From Candidatus Tisiphia endosymbiont of Nemotelus nigrinus (GTDB lineage Bacteria > Pseudomonadota > Alphaproteobacteria > Rickettsiales > Rickettsiaceae): a stretch of DNA of 64,000 bases. The notes beneath the pieces were generated by a model, which was given only the letters and a program-made list of their open reading frames with translations, was not told where the DNA came from and searched no databases. Within the stretch, counting starts at the first letter, position 1. Each line of letters begins with the position of its first letter. The stretch spans positions 62,001 to 126,000 of the forward strand of contig NZ_OZ032151.1 of assembly GCF_964026475.1 (NCBI RefSeq), in the 5' to 3' direction. Position numbers and translations under genes: made by a program. Shown piece after piece: positions 37,350 through 45,903 of the stretch.

Positions 37350-38030
37350 TTAACTGGTTAGTTTAATACCACTTCCGTGATCCTTCATTCTTTCTAAATA
37401 AATCATTACCAATGATAGACCACTATGTACCTCTATAGAAACAGTTTGGCAAACAGTTCTATTAAAAGAAGAATTAGTACCCGGAAATGACATCTGATAA
37501 CACTCTAATTCCCACTTCAAGCCTTTAGTAGAAATTTGTGCCGATGGAAATCCAAGTAATGAGATTTTTGTATCTACAGACAATGTAAAAACCCTAGTCT
37601 CACCAGCTTTAATTACGTACCCTACAATAGACGTGGCATAAAAAATGCTGCCATTCTTAAGAAAAATACTCATATTATTTAATATATGATCAATATATCC
37701 CCCACTTATTCCTACAATTATAGTCGGTAACAGATTCTTGCTTTTAAGATATTCTAGAGACTTTTCAAAATCACAGCTATTTTGATCTGATACACGAATT
37801 ACTTTAGTACTGTACAATAAATCAACTTTTGCAGAATCTAGATCACCAATCACAACTTTTGGTACTATACCAATCTCATACAAAGAATTTATTGCTCCAT
37901 CAGCAGCTATAATAGGCAAGCCAATGTCAAAAAATGACTTATCAGGCAATTCACCATTTAAAGCTAATATAGAATGGTATAGACTGATATCTATATGCTC
38001 ATAAAAAGCTCTATATCTACCTTGCATCAT
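37350..38030 (-). CDS. thiN: Thiamine pyrophosphokinase
   Basis: A 226-residue TPK that converts thiamine and ATP to thiamine diphosphate. LPIIAADGAINSLYEIG, PKVVIGDLDSA and the DQNSCDFEKSLEYLK block (QxxxDFEKxL) are the catalytic-domain signatures. GISGGYIDHILNNMSIF is the next conserved segment, and SFPGTNSSFNRT with LSLVMIYLE form the thiamine-binding C-terminal domain. It overlaps the SemiSWEET gene by 14 bp, so the two are one operon under the TPP riboswitch. A kinase acting on free thiamine implies that thiamine is imported from the host. The product would serve PdhAB and other TPP enzymes. Confidence 0.93.
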   Translation of the reverse strand: MMQGRYRAFYEHIDISLYHSILALNGELPDKSFFDIGLPIIAADGAINSLYEIGIVPKVVIGDLDSAKVDLLYSTKVIRVSDQNSCDFEKSLEYLKSKNLLPTIIVGISGGYIDHILNNMSIFLKNGSIFYATSIVGYVIKAGETRVFTLSVDTKISLLGFPSAQISTKGLKWELECYQMSFPGTNSSFNRTVCQTVSIEVHSGLSLVMIYLERMKDHGSGIKLTS

Positions 38031-38280
38031 AGTAACATTTTTGAATAATAGATATCATGCTTATCACCAACCCAGCAATATTGCTAAGAACGACAAATAT
38101 TGAACCTTGGTAATAGCCATGAGCAATCCATGCAACTGAGCAAATAAGGTAATTTATTAGCATCAGCATAGATATATCATGTGTGGATTTTGTTATATAT
38201 GCTTTATATACCTGCGGCAATAGACCTATCAGAGACGTAATTAAGGCGATATAGCCAAAAAATTCTTCAATATTGTACAC
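38017..38280 (-). CDS. SemiSWEET/PQ-loop transporter, candidate thiamine importer
   Basis: An 87-residue three-helix protein. GYIALITSLIGLLPQVYKAY carries the PQ motif, KSTHDISMLMLINYLICSVA is the second helix entry, and GSIFVVLSNIAGLVISM is the third. This is the SemiSWEET triple-helix bundle that works as a dimer. I place the start at GTG 38280: GGAGGG lies four bases upstream and the riboswitch P1 helix spans the GTG. A longer TTG-initiated frame would run through the aptamer. SemiSWEETs move sugars, but TPP control and the coupled TPK suggest that this one takes thiamine or a precursor. Confidence 0.85.
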   Translation of the reverse strand: MYNIEEFFGYIALITSLIGLLPQVYKAYITKSTHDISMLMLINYLICSVAWIAHGYYQGSIFVVLSNIAGLVISMISIIQKCYYDAR

Positions 38281-38343
38281 ATTTCCCTCCGTTTGTATTA
38301 ACAATATCAGGTTCAAAGGGTTGTACTTACGTACTCTCAGCTT
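38281..38343 (-). promoter_or_regulatory. TPP riboswitch, 3' half
   Basis: Read on the minus strand it gives GCTGAGAGTACG, then ACCCTTTGAACCTGATATTG, then TTGTTAATACAA (the P5 hairpin) and GGAGGGAAATGTG. These match the THI-box consensus CTGAGA / ACCCTTxGAACCTGAT / TAATxC / GGGA. The P1 3' strand AATGTG (38283-38278) includes the GTG start codon. The 5' half is 2.4 kb upstream at 40719-40733, beyond an insertion in the P3 loop. Confidence 0.93.
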
Positions 38344-38382
38344 TAGACACTTATATCTTTAAATTATGATATAAGTGTCTAG
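38344..38382. repeat. Full palindrome of family C at the riboswitch insertion edge
   Basis: TAGACACTTATATC mirrors GATATAAGTGTCTA. It abuts the riboswitch P3 sequence on one side and the IS481-type element on the other, and forms the inner boundary of the 2.4-kb insertion. Confidence 0.85.
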
Positions 38383-39329
38383 ATGTTTAGTCCCAGGATG
38401 TGGTGGTTAGGGTTAATAATAAATTTATTTGGATCAGATGTCCATGTTTTTATGATAAATTCATAAGGAGTTAAACCTTTAAGAGCTTTAAGTCTTTTTG
38501 CGAAATTGTAGGCATTGATAAAATCATATAAATGTTGTTTAAGTTGCTGATGATTGTCATAATAAAAACGTTTAACAGTTGCCTCTTTAATAGTACGATT
38601 CATACGTTCTACCTGTCCATTAGTCCATGGATGATTAACTTTTGTTAGCCTGTGTTCAATATTGTATTCATAGCAAATACGATCAAAAATATGCATCCAA
38701 GCATGCTTATCTACTGTTCTGTTAGTAAATTGAATACCATTATCTGTCAAAATAGTATGAATTTTATAAGGTATAGCTTTAATTAAATTACGAAGAAATT
38801 GTGCTGTTTCTGTCTTGGTACATCTTGGTAAAAGTTCTACATACACAAACTTTGAAGTGCGATCAATAGCAACAAATAGATAGAGTTTACCTTCTTCTGT
38901 TTTGACTTCAGCAATATCTATATGGAAATAACCAATTGGATAAAGTTTAAACTTCTTCTTGGTTTTGTTATTTCCTTTTACTTCCGGTAACCTACTAACA
39001 TTATGGCGTTGAAGAAGTCTATGTAAAGAAGATCTAGTAAGCTTGGGAATACTGACTTGTAAAGCATATAAGCAATCATCTAAAGATAATAAAGTGTGTT
39101 TACGAAATGCTATACACATAGCTTCTTCTTCAGAAGTTAATACTGTAGAAGATGGTTCTTTGGGACCCATACAAGTATCTTGTAATGTAGTTCGTTTCTT
39201 CCACTTAGCAACTGTTTTAGGATTAATAGAATATTTTCTTGCTAAAGTCTTTAAGCTCTCTTGACTATTTTGGATTGCGAAACGTATTGCCTCTGTCGTT
39301 TTGGCACAGCCGTGTAATATTTGTCCCAT
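38379..39329 (-). CDS. IS481-family transposase
   Basis: A 316-residue transposase. The N-terminal helix-turn-helix (LKTLARKYSINPKTVAKWKK) is followed by an rve integrase core: YFHIDIAEVKTEEGKLYLFV (D), HTILTDNGIQFTNR (D) and HPWTNGQVERMNRTIKEATV (E). It appears complete. The last codon ATC is half inside the element, and the stop TAG lies in the flanking TCTAGA, so the target site supplies termination. Confidence 0.94.
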   Translation of the reverse strand: MGQILHGCAKTTEAIRFAIQNSQESLKTLARKYSINPKTVAKWKKRTTLQDTCMGPKEPSSTVLTSEEEAMCIAFRKHTLLSLDDCLYALQVSIPKLTRSSLHRLLQRHNVSRLPEVKGNNKTKKKFKLYPIGYFHIDIAEVKTEEGKLYLFVAIDRTSKFVYVELLPRCTKTETAQFLRNLIKAIPYKIHTILTDNGIQFTNRTVDKHAWMHIFDRICYEYNIEHRLTKVNHPWTNGQVERMNRTIKEATVKRFYYDNHQQLKQHLYDFINAYNFAKRLKALKGLTPYEFIIKTWTSDPNKFIINPNHHILGLNI

Positions 39330-39388
39330 AATTCCTCTCTTGATGGTAATTCTTTATAATATACAACATTACACCCTGGGACTAAACA
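38384..39388 (-). mobile_element. IS481-type insertion sequence
   Basis: A 1005-bp element with terminal inverted repeats TGTTTAGTCCCAGGRTGT at both ends, flanked by TCTAGA on each side (38378-38383 and 39389-39394), consistent with a 6-bp duplication. It is inserted at the junction between a family-C palindrome and a family-D MITE. Confidence 0.9.
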
Positions 39389-39390
39389 TC

Positions 39391-39548
39391 TAGACACTGT
39401 TAACAAAGCTTATTTAATTGGTAAATAAAGTCTTTTTTGCTGCAAATTATAAGATTTTTTTGAAATAGCTATACTATTCCGGCAAAAATCTTATTAATTT
39501 TCGCTAAAAAATCCATTAATTCATCAATCAAATAAGCTTTGTTAACAG
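39391..39548. repeat. MITE family D within the nest
   Basis: TAGACACTGTTAACAAAGCT at the IS481 side and AGCTTTGTTAACAG at the IS110 side. It is about 95 percent alike by eye to the free-standing copy at 51036-51200, in opposite orientation. The last bases (TGTCTA) are missing at the IS110 junction. Confidence 0.85.
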
Positions 39549-39592
39549 CAATTATCTTTTATCTAAATTTTCAAAAAAATAAAAATATTTAT

Positions 39593-40543
39593 CTAAATAA
39601 CAAAACAACGTTTTTGTTGAATAAGTTTATGGCATACTTCAAGTAGTTTACGCATGCATGCAACTATAGCAACCTTTTTAGGTTTAAAATTGTTAACAAG
39701 CCTATCATATAAAGCTTTCAAATATTGAAAACCATTTTTGACACCGTTTTTACCAGCCAATACCGCCATATATAAAGCATATCGTGGTATTTTTCTGCCA
39801 CCTCTAATAAATCTTCGTCCTTGCTTATTACCACTATCACGGGCATAAGGAGCTATCCCTACAATTGCTGACAATTCATTACTACTATAATTTTTATTCC
39901 CTAATTCAGGTAAAAAACTAATTAGTTTTTTAGCTACGCATTTACCAATACCAGGCACACTCTCTAATATTTTTACCTTCTCTTTCAACTCTTCTGACTC
40001 ATCTATTACTTCACTTAATTTTTTATCAAGCTCAGCTATTTCATTCTGTAAAAATTTAATGAGCTTTTCTATACTCTTTTTATCAATACCATCAATACTA
40101 TGATGTAGCCTCTTCTTTTCATTGCTAAGCATTAATACTAAATCTTCTCGCCTTTGCTGATATCTCTTCAAAGTATCGGATTCAACTTGATATAAATAAT
40201 TAGCTGAAAGCTGCATCTTATCGCCATAATATGCTAATTTAAATGCGTCCTTCTTATCAGTTTTACACAAATTCACCGATTTACTAAATGAATTAAAGCT
40301 ATATGTATTGACTTTATGTACCTGTTGTTTATTATTATACAATTTTTGGCAAATATCCGCTTCATAACCTCCAGTAGGTTCACATACTATTAGCTTAATT
40401 TCTTGTTCTTTTGTTAATTTTATCAGTTCTTCATGCCCTAACTTATCGTTGGAAAAACGATTATATATCGGTTTATTGTTAGACTCATATAAACATATAT
40501 CTAACCATTTTTTACTTACATCTAGACCTATTATTTTACTCAT
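39593..40543 (-). CDS. IS110-family DEDD transposase
   Basis: A 316-residue recombinase. The N-terminal RuvC-like DEDD domain begins MSKIIGLDVSKKWLDICLYE, with CEPTGGYEADIC and KTDKKDAFKLAYYG. The C-terminal transposase-20 domain holds VPGIGKCVAKKLI and the serine region GIAPYARDSGNKQGRRFIRG. The length and motifs look intact. These enzymes use a bridge RNA made from the element itself to choose target and donor DNA. Confidence 0.95.
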   Translation of the reverse strand: MSKIIGLDVSKKWLDICLYESNNKPIYNRFSNDKLGHEELIKLTKEQEIKLIVCEPTGGYEADICQKLYNNKQQVHKVNTYSFNSFSKSVNLCKTDKKDAFKLAYYGDKMQLSANYLYQVESDTLKRYQQRREDLVLMLSNEKKRLHHSIDGIDKKSIEKLIKFLQNEIAELDKKLSEVIDESEELKEKVKILESVPGIGKCVAKKLISFLPELGNKNYSSNELSAIVGIAPYARDSGNKQGRRFIRGGRKIPRYALYMAVLAGKNGVKNGFQYLKALYDRLVNNFKPKKVAIVACMRKLLEVCHKLIQQKRCFVI

Positions 40544-40687
40544 GATATAATCTCCTTCATCTTATTGTGCAAGGCTGCTGTTTCCAGCACCTTCTGCAAT
40601 TTGTTCAAAGCAAACTTTGTAAGAGGGTACTTATTCTGTTTACGACTATTTCAGTCCAGTGTCTATCAAGTCACCCTCTTACAATTA
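40544..40687 (-). ncRNA. Candidate IS110 bridge RNA
   Basis: The leader upstream of the transposase folds well by eye. GTAAGAGGGT pairs with ACCCTCTTAC around a 45-base internal loop, followed by AAGGTGCTGGAAACAGCAGC with CCTT closing a second stem. IS110-group elements carry their bridge RNA in exactly this 5' position. The large loop contains TAGACACTG, identical to the terminal bases of MITE family D and similar to family C, the sequences flanking the insertion. Confidence 0.5.
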
Positions 40688-40720
40688 CTTATATCATAAT
40701 TTAAAGATATAAGTGTCTAG
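40688..40720. repeat. Truncated family-C palindrome at the outer edge of the nest
   Basis: CTTATATCATAATTTAAAG then ATATAAGTGTCTAG. The first seven bases of the palindrome are replaced by the IS110 element. Its other end joins the riboswitch GGGGTGCT. Confidence 0.8.
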
Positions 40721-40733
40721 CACCCCTAATGTG
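40719..40733 (-). promoter_or_regulatory. TPP riboswitch, 5' half
   Basis: The minus strand reads CACATTAGGGGTGCT. CACATT is the exact complement of AATGTG at 38278-38283 (P1), GGGT pairs with ACCC of the 3' half (P2), and GCT pairs with AGC (P3). The sequence then breaks into a family-C repeat. The distance to the 3' half is 2375 bp. Confidence 0.85.
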
Positions 40734-40739
40734 AGCAGG

Positions 40740-40768
40740 ATTGTATATTTAAGGCGATTAGTTGTCAA
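40740..40768 (-). promoter_or_regulatory. Sigma-70 promoter of the riboswitch
   Basis: On the minus strand, TTGACA (40768-40763), a 17-bp spacer and TACAAT (40745-40740). Transcription would begin near 40733, the first base of riboswitch P1. Confidence 0.8.
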
Positions 40769-40791
40769 GATGTTTACAACAGGGGCATTTG

Positions 40792-41029
40792 CAGGGCAAT
40801 TTAAAAATTACAACTAATGATAAAAAACACTAAGTTACAGAGATAAATAGTTGTCATCGCGAACCACAAAGTGGCGTGGCGATCCAAATAAACAGCTGGC
40901 TAGTTTTATTTTTTGTCGCTGCAACTTCTGGATTGCCACGTCGTCGCTTTGCGACTTCTCGCAATGACATTTATGCATTTTCTAAAACAAATTTTTCTAC
41001 CATTAATTGCGACTTTTAAATCGCCCTGT
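40792..41029. repeat. MITE family E, second copy
   Basis: GCAGGGCAATTTAAAA and TTTTAAATCGCCCTG ends, with inner GTCATCGCGAACCACAAAGT and CTCGCAATGAC palindromes. It is the reverse-oriented homologue of 19289-19525. It lies just upstream of the riboswitch promoter. Confidence 0.8.
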
Positions 41030-41043
41030 TAGCTATAAAGAAC

Positions 41044-41592
41044 CTATAGCACTCTAGCGTAAATATAATAGTCTCTATGTACTCCTTGTACAATCTCATA
41101 TTTCTTGAGTACCCCCTCTTTAACAAAATTACACCGTTCTAAAACATTAATTGAGCGAATATTGTCAGTTATGACAGTTGCTTGAGTTCTCACAATTCCA
41201 GCATATTCTATAAATTTTAAGATAGCTTTAATAGATTTTAGCATAATGCCTTTACCCCAAAATGCAGGATCTAGATCGTAGCTTATTTCCGCTTTGAGGT
41301 GCATTGCCGAGACGCTATTAAACCCAGCTGTCCCTATAAGTTTATTAGTATCTTTGAGGGAAATAGCCCAGTAAAATCCCCGATGGTTACGAAATAAGCT
41401 GGACCAATATCTTACCTCATCAGTAGCTTGTGCAATATCCGATGGACAATTTTGGTCTGTCAGGAATGGTAGCATTTCTGGCTTACTCATATAGGCAAAA
41501 TAGTCCTCTGAATCATCATTAGTTAATTCTCTAAGCACTATATCACCTAGGTCTAATACAGGGAATTGATGATATATAGATTGGTTAAGCAT
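41044..41592 (-). CDS. GNAT N-acetyltransferase (RimJ/RimL type)
   Basis: A 182-residue acetyltransferase. [20 protein letters not shown] opens the fold, [11 protein letters not shown] is the central strand, [20 protein letters not shown] is the acetyl-CoA loop (here with GKGI in place of Q/RxxGxG/A), and [17 protein letters not shown] is the RimJ-like end. The substrate may be a protein N-terminus or an antibiotic and is unknown. It overlaps queC by 8 bp. Confidence 0.85.
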   Translation of the reverse strand: MLNQSIYHQFPVLDLGDIVLRELTNDDSEDYFAYMSKPEMLPFLTDQNCPSDIAQATDEVRYWSSLFRNHRGFYWAISLKDTNKLIGTAGFNSVSAMHLKAEISYDLDPAFWGKGIMLKSIKAILKFIEYAGIVRTQATVITDNIRSINVLERCNFVKEGVLKKYEIVQGVHRDYYIYARVL

Positions 41593-42286
41593 ATTTGTGA
41601 TAATTTATATAATTAATAGGGTCGGTTACATTATTTTCTTCAAAAGCTTTAAGTCTGATTAAGCACGAAAGGCATGTTCCACAAGATAGCCCATCATCTG
41701 ATGGATCATAACAAGAAATCGTTTTGGAATAATCTACCCCTAGTTCTAGACCAGCCTTGATAATCTGTCCTTTTGACATATTTATTAAGGGGGCGTGAAT
41801 GGTAATTTGTTTGCCCGATACTCCTGCAGCAGTTGCAAGATTCGCCAGATTGTTAAAAGCTGCTAAATATTCTAAGCGACAATCTGGATAATTAGCAGAA
41901 TCAGTTGCGTGTATTCCCATAAAAATATCAAATGCTCCTATTATTTCACTAAATCCTAAAGCATAACTTAAAAATATGGTATTACGTGCTGGCACGTAAG
42001 TAATCGGTATATTATCTTGTAACTCACCATAATCTTTATATTTAGGAACTTCTATACCATTTTCAGTGAGAGCCGATCCACCAAAGTTACGTAAATCGAT
42101 ATTTACAATTTTATGCTGTTTGATGTTATAGTTTTTAACTAGCTGCTTAACCTTCTCTAGCTCAACATTATTACGTTGTGAATAGTTAAAGCTCATGGCA
42201 TGAATTTCGTAATTCATCTTTTCCACCATTGCCAGTACTGTAGCTGAGTCTGCCCCACCACTCACTAAAGCTACTGCCTTTTTCAT
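41585..42286 (-). CDS. queC: 7-cyano-7-deazaguanine synthase
   Basis: A 233-residue QueC that makes preQ0 from 7-carboxy-7-deazaguanine, ammonia and ATP for queuosine in tRNA. The PP-loop [28 protein letters not shown], and [14 protein letters not shown] are conserved. The zinc site is [20 protein letters not shown]. No other queuosine gene is near. AGGGTT precedes the ATG. Confidence 0.96.
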   Translation of the reverse strand: MKKAVALVSGGADSATVLAMVEKMNYEIHAMSFNYSQRNNVELEKVKQLVKNYNIKQHKIVNIDLRNFGGSALTENGIEVPKYKDYGELQDNIPITYVPARNTIFLSYALGFSEIIGAFDIFMGIHATDSANYPDCRLEYLAAFNNLANLATAAGVSGKQITIHAPLINMSKGQIIKAGLELGVDYSKTISCYDPSDDGLSCGTCLSCLIRLKAFEENNVTDPINYINYHKYA

Positions 42287-42335
42287 AATAACCCTATACT
42301 TATTATATCATTTTTTATTTAATTGAGGTAAACAG

Positions 42336-42427
42336 GTCATCCTGAACTTGTTCAGTTAGAGGTCATCCTGAACTTGTTTCAGGATCTATATACATTCAAC
42401 AAGATCCTGAAATAAATTCAGGATGAC
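42336..42427. repeat. Family-G REP cluster
   Basis: GTCATCCTGAACTTGTTCAG and ATCCTGAAATAAATTCAGG palindromes between queC and uvrA. It probably also acts as a transcript end for uvrA. Confidence 0.85.
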
Positions 42428-42483
42428 TATTTTTTATCCAATTGAGGTTAGTATATACCAAAATTTCTGCCCACTAAGTATAA

Positions 42484-45339
42484 TTATAGATAATTTTTTA
42501 AATATCTTCCAGTGTGGCTTTCACTACAACGAGCAATATCCTTTGGAGTTCCAATAGCTACTATACTACCACCTTTATCTCCTCCCTCAGGCCCAACATC
42601 TATAACGTAATCTGCTGTTTTGATAACATCTAGATTATGCTCAATAACTACCACAGTATTACCCATATCAACTAATTTATGCAATACTTTAAGCAATTTA
42701 TTAATATCATCTATGTGTAAACCTGTTGTTGGTTCATCAAGTATGTATAAAGTTTTACCAGTTGAGCGTTTTGATAATTCTTTAGCTAATTTGACCCTTT
42801 GGGCTTCACCCCCAGACAAAGTAGTAGCAGATTGTCCAATCTTTATATAACCAAGTCCTACTTCATTTAAAGTAACAAGTTTTTCATAAATTAGTGGTAC
42901 TTTCTCAAAGAAACTCATTGCATCATCAACTGTCATTCTAAGAACGTCAGATATAGATTTATCCTTATATTTAATTTCAAGAGTCTCTCTGTTATATCTG
43001 TCTCCATTACAAACATCACATTTTACATAGATATCAGGTAAAAAATGCATTTCTATTTTAATCAGACCATCGCCTTGACATGATTCACACCTTCCACCTT
43101 TAACATTGAATGAAAACCTACCAACTTTATAACCTCGTGTTTTTGCAGCTGGTAGCTCAGCAAACCAATCTCTAATATGGGTAAATGCCCCTGTATAAGT
43201 TGCTGGGTTTGACCTTGGTGTGCGACCTATTGGTGATTGGTTGATATCAATAACCTTATCAATATATTCAAGACCGGTAATTGATTTGTACTCTCCTGGG
43301 AAGATTTTTGAGGATGGTTCTAAAAACTTTAAAGCTGCTTTATATAAAGTGTGAATTATTAAACTTGATTTTCCGCTACCGGACACTCCGGTTATTGCTG
43401 CAAAACTACTCAGAGGGATTATAATATTAACATCTCGTAAATTATTAGACACAGCTCCAGTTAAGGCTATTACCTTACCGGAAGATGATACTCGGGTATT
43501 GGTTGGTACTTTAATAAATTGTTTACCACTTAAATAACTACCAGTTATACTATCTGCACATTGTTTAATCTCTTCAATCGTTCCTTGGGCTACTATATGT
43601 CCACCATGAATACCGGCACCTGGCCCGACATCAATAATGTGATCCGCTTCATACATTGTTTCTTCATCATGCTCAACAACCAGCACTGTATTACCAAGGT
43701 CTCGAAGATTTTTAAGAGTTTCTATTAATCGTGCATTATCACGCTGATGTAAACCAATTGACGGCTCATCAAGTACATATAACACCCCACTGAGTCCCGA
43801 ACCAATTTGTGATGCCAAGCGAATACGTTGGCTTTCTCCACCAGATAAAGTGCCTGACTCTCTAGATAAAGCAAGATATTCAAGACCAACATTCATAAGA
43901 AATTGTAATCTTTCTTTAATTTCCTTTAATATACGTTCGGCAATAGCCATTTGTCTTTTATTGAGCTGTTTATTTAATTGATTAAACCATTGTTGTAGTT
44001 GCAAAATACTCATAGCAGATACTTGCCCAATATGCATGTCAGCAATTTTAACGCAAAGAGACTCCGTTTTTAGTCTATAACCTGTACAAGATGTACATTT
44101 ATGTTCTGCTTTGTATTTTAATAATTCTTCCTTTACTAAAGAAGAATCAGCCTTACGCTCCTTTTCTTGTAAGCTAGGTATTATTCCGGCAAAAGGCTGC
44201 AGGATAGTTTGAGATTTAGAACCATCATGATATTGGAAATTTATAATTTCCTCACCCGAACCATGGAGCAATACTTGCTGGATATCCTTTGGTAGTTCTA
44301 CAAAAGGAGTGTCTAATGAAAAGTTATAATGAGTTGCTAAGGCTTTTAATGTTTCTAAAAAGAACTTGGAGGATATTTTACCCCAAGGAGCTATAGCCCC
44401 ATCTTTAATACTAATTCTGCCATCTGGAATAATTAATTCTTTATCAAGAAATAATTCTTTGCCAAGCCCCTCACATTTAGGACAAGCACCAAATGGACTA
44501 TTAAAGGAAAATATCCTTGGTTCTATCTCCGTAATCTGAAAACCAGAAACTGGACAAGAATATTTTTCTGAGAAAATGATTTTCGAACCTTTAGTAATGT
44601 CAGTCTCTACTCCGTTTGGCAAGTCAACAATTTCAACATATACTATGCCATCTGCTAGTTTAAGAGCCGCTTCTAAACTATCTGCTAACCTATTGCCTAA
44701 ATCCCCTTCTAGAGAAATCCTATCAACAACCACTTCAATATTATGTTTTTTATTTTTATCAAATTTTGGCAGATTATCAATCTCATAAATTTCATTGTTA
44801 ATTACCAATCTGCCAAAACCCTGTTTTCTAAGATCAAGGATTTCACGTCTGAACTCACCTTTCTGCCCTCTTATAATAGGGGCTAAAATGTATAATTTAC
44901 TTCCCTTAGGAAGATCATGAATAGCATCTATCATCTCCGATATAGTCTGATTCTTTATAGGTAGACCTGTTGCTGGAGAATATGGCACTCCTACCCTTGC
45001 ATATAGTAATCTCAAATAATCATAAATCTCAGTTATAGTACCCACTGTAGAACGTGGATTTTTAGATGTAGTTTTTTGATCAATAGCTATTGCCGGCGAC
45101 AACCCGGAGACTGACTCAACATCAGGCTTATCCTGAAGATGCAAGAACTGCCTAGCATAGGAAGATAGACTTTCAACATATCTGCGTTGTCCTTCAGCAT
45201 AAATAGTATCAAAAGCTAGTGAAGATTTACCAGAACCACTAAGCCCTGTAATGACAACAAACTTATTTCTGGGAATATCAACATTTACATTTTTTAAATT
45301 ATGCTCCTTAGCACCACGAACTTTAATATATTCTTGCAT
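42484..45339 (-). CDS. uvrA: Excinuclease ABC subunit A
   Basis: A 951-residue damage-recognition ATPase of nucleotide excision repair. Both ABC modules are complete: [20 protein letters not shown] with [20 protein letters not shown], and [11 protein letters not shown] with [16 protein letters not shown]. Zinc-finger cysteines are visible as [25 protein letters not shown] and CDVCNG. The length matches the family. It is divergent from ssb across 120 bp. Mfd, at the right edge, delivers UvrA to stalled polymerase. Confidence 0.98.
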   Translation of the reverse strand: MQEYIKVRGAKEHNLKNVNVDIPRNKFVVITGLSGSGKSSLAFDTIYAEGQRRYVESLSSYARQFLHLQDKPDVESVSGLSPAIAIDQKTTSKNPRSTVGTITEIYDYLRLLYARVGVPYSPATGLPIKNQTISEMIDAIHDLPKGSKLYILAPIIRGQKGEFRREILDLRKQGFGRLVINNEIYEIDNLPKFDKNKKHNIEVVVDRISLEGDLGNRLADSLEAALKLADGIVYVEIVDLPNGVETDITKGSKIIFSEKYSCPVSGFQITEIEPRIFSFNSPFGACPKCEGLGKELFLDKELIIPDGRISIKDGAIAPWGKISSKFFLETLKALATHYNFSLDTPFVELPKDIQQVLLHGSGEEIINFQYHDGSKSQTILQPFAGIIPSLQEKERKADSSLVKEELLKYKAEHKCTSCTGYRLKTESLCVKIADMHIGQVSAMSILQLQQWFNQLNKQLNKRQMAIAERILKEIKERLQFLMNVGLEYLALSRESGTLSGGESQRIRLASQIGSGLSGVLYVLDEPSIGLHQRDNARLIETLKNLRDLGNTVLVVEHDEETMYEADHIIDVGPGAGIHGGHIVAQGTIEEIKQCADSITGSYLSGKQFIKVPTNTRVSSSGKVIALTGAVSNNLRDVNIIIPLSSFAAITGVSGSGKSSLIIHTLYKAALKFLEPSSKIFPGEYKSITGLEYIDKVIDINQSPIGRTPRSNPATYTGAFTHIRDWFAELPAAKTRGYKVGRFSFNVKGGRCESCQGDGLIKIEMHFLPDIYVKCDVCNGDRYNRETLEIKYKDKSISDVLRMTVDDAMSFFEKVPLIYEKLVTLNEVGLGYIKIGQSATTLSGGEAQRVKLAKELSKRSTGKTLYILDEPTTGLHIDDINKLLKVLHKLVDMGNTVVVIEHNLDVIKTADYVIDVGPEGGDKGGSIVAIGTPKDIARCSESHTGRYLKNYL

Positions 45340-45459
45340 AATAATTTATTATAAATTTTTAAGGAACTTTCAAGAAATTTTAAAAAAACTTGTAGCATTA
45401 TAGGTGGTTTTGGATTACTATTGCAATAATAAATTTTTAAATAAATTAGGTAATGATTT

Positions 45460-45903
45460 GTGGCTGGTAGTTTAAATAAAGCAATATTAATAGGTAATTT
45501 AGGGCGTGATCCAGAAATCAGGCACACGGCTGATGGTAAAGAGATAGCAAGTTTCAGTGTTGCTACTTCTGAGACGTGGAAAGATCGGGCTACTGGGGAG
45601 AAGAAAGAAAAAACTGAATGGCATAGAGTAGTAATATTTAATGAGGGGTTGGTATCTGTTGTAAAAAATTATGCCAAAAAAGGAACTAAAGTTTACTTGG
45701 AAGGTAATTTGCAAACTAGAAAGTGGGTAGATAATCTTGGTCATGAAAAATATACGACAGAAATAGTGCTACAGAATTTTAACTCACAATTTATATTGTT
45801 GGATTCTAAAGGGGGTGGTACTCAAGCACTAGATTCTGTTTCACCAAAAAATATTGTTACTAATTTTGACCATAGTGATCTAGATGATGAAATACCTTTC
45901 TAG
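45460..45903 (+). CDS. ssb: Single-stranded DNA-binding protein
   Basis: A 147-residue SSB. SLNKAILIGNLGRDPEIRHT, FSVATSETWKD, KTEWHRVVIFN and VYLEGNLQTRKW form the OB fold. The acidic C-terminal tip DDEIPF, which binds partner proteins, is intact. The start is GTG 45460. The 3' end overlaps the next gene by 20 bp. The divergent uvrA-ssb arrangement is widespread. Confidence 0.97.
   Translation: MAGSLNKAILIGNLGRDPEIRHTADGKEIASFSVATSETWKDRATGEKKEKTEWHRVVIFNEGLVSVVKNYAKKGTKVYLEGNLQTRKWVDNLGHEKYTTEIVLQNFNSQFILLDSKGGGTQALDSVSPKNIVTNFDHSDLDDEIPF

Larger units (their letters stand above)
39549..40687 (-). mobile_element. IS110-family insertion sequence, boundaries approximate
   Basis: About 1.14 kb between the family-D MITE and a truncated family-C palindrome, with CAATTA at both ends. 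It has no terminal inverted repeats, as is normal for IS110. It comprises the transposase gene and a 144-bp structured 5' leader. Confidence 0.75.

Noticed and set aside
38281..38316. Longer SemiSWEET ORF from TTG 38316
   Set aside because: It would translate the conserved TPP aptamer core; the GTG at 38280 has an ideal ribosome site.
45294..45744. Minus-strand ORFs overlapping ssb
   Set aside because: Shadows of ssb and of its upstream region; ssb itself is unambiguous.
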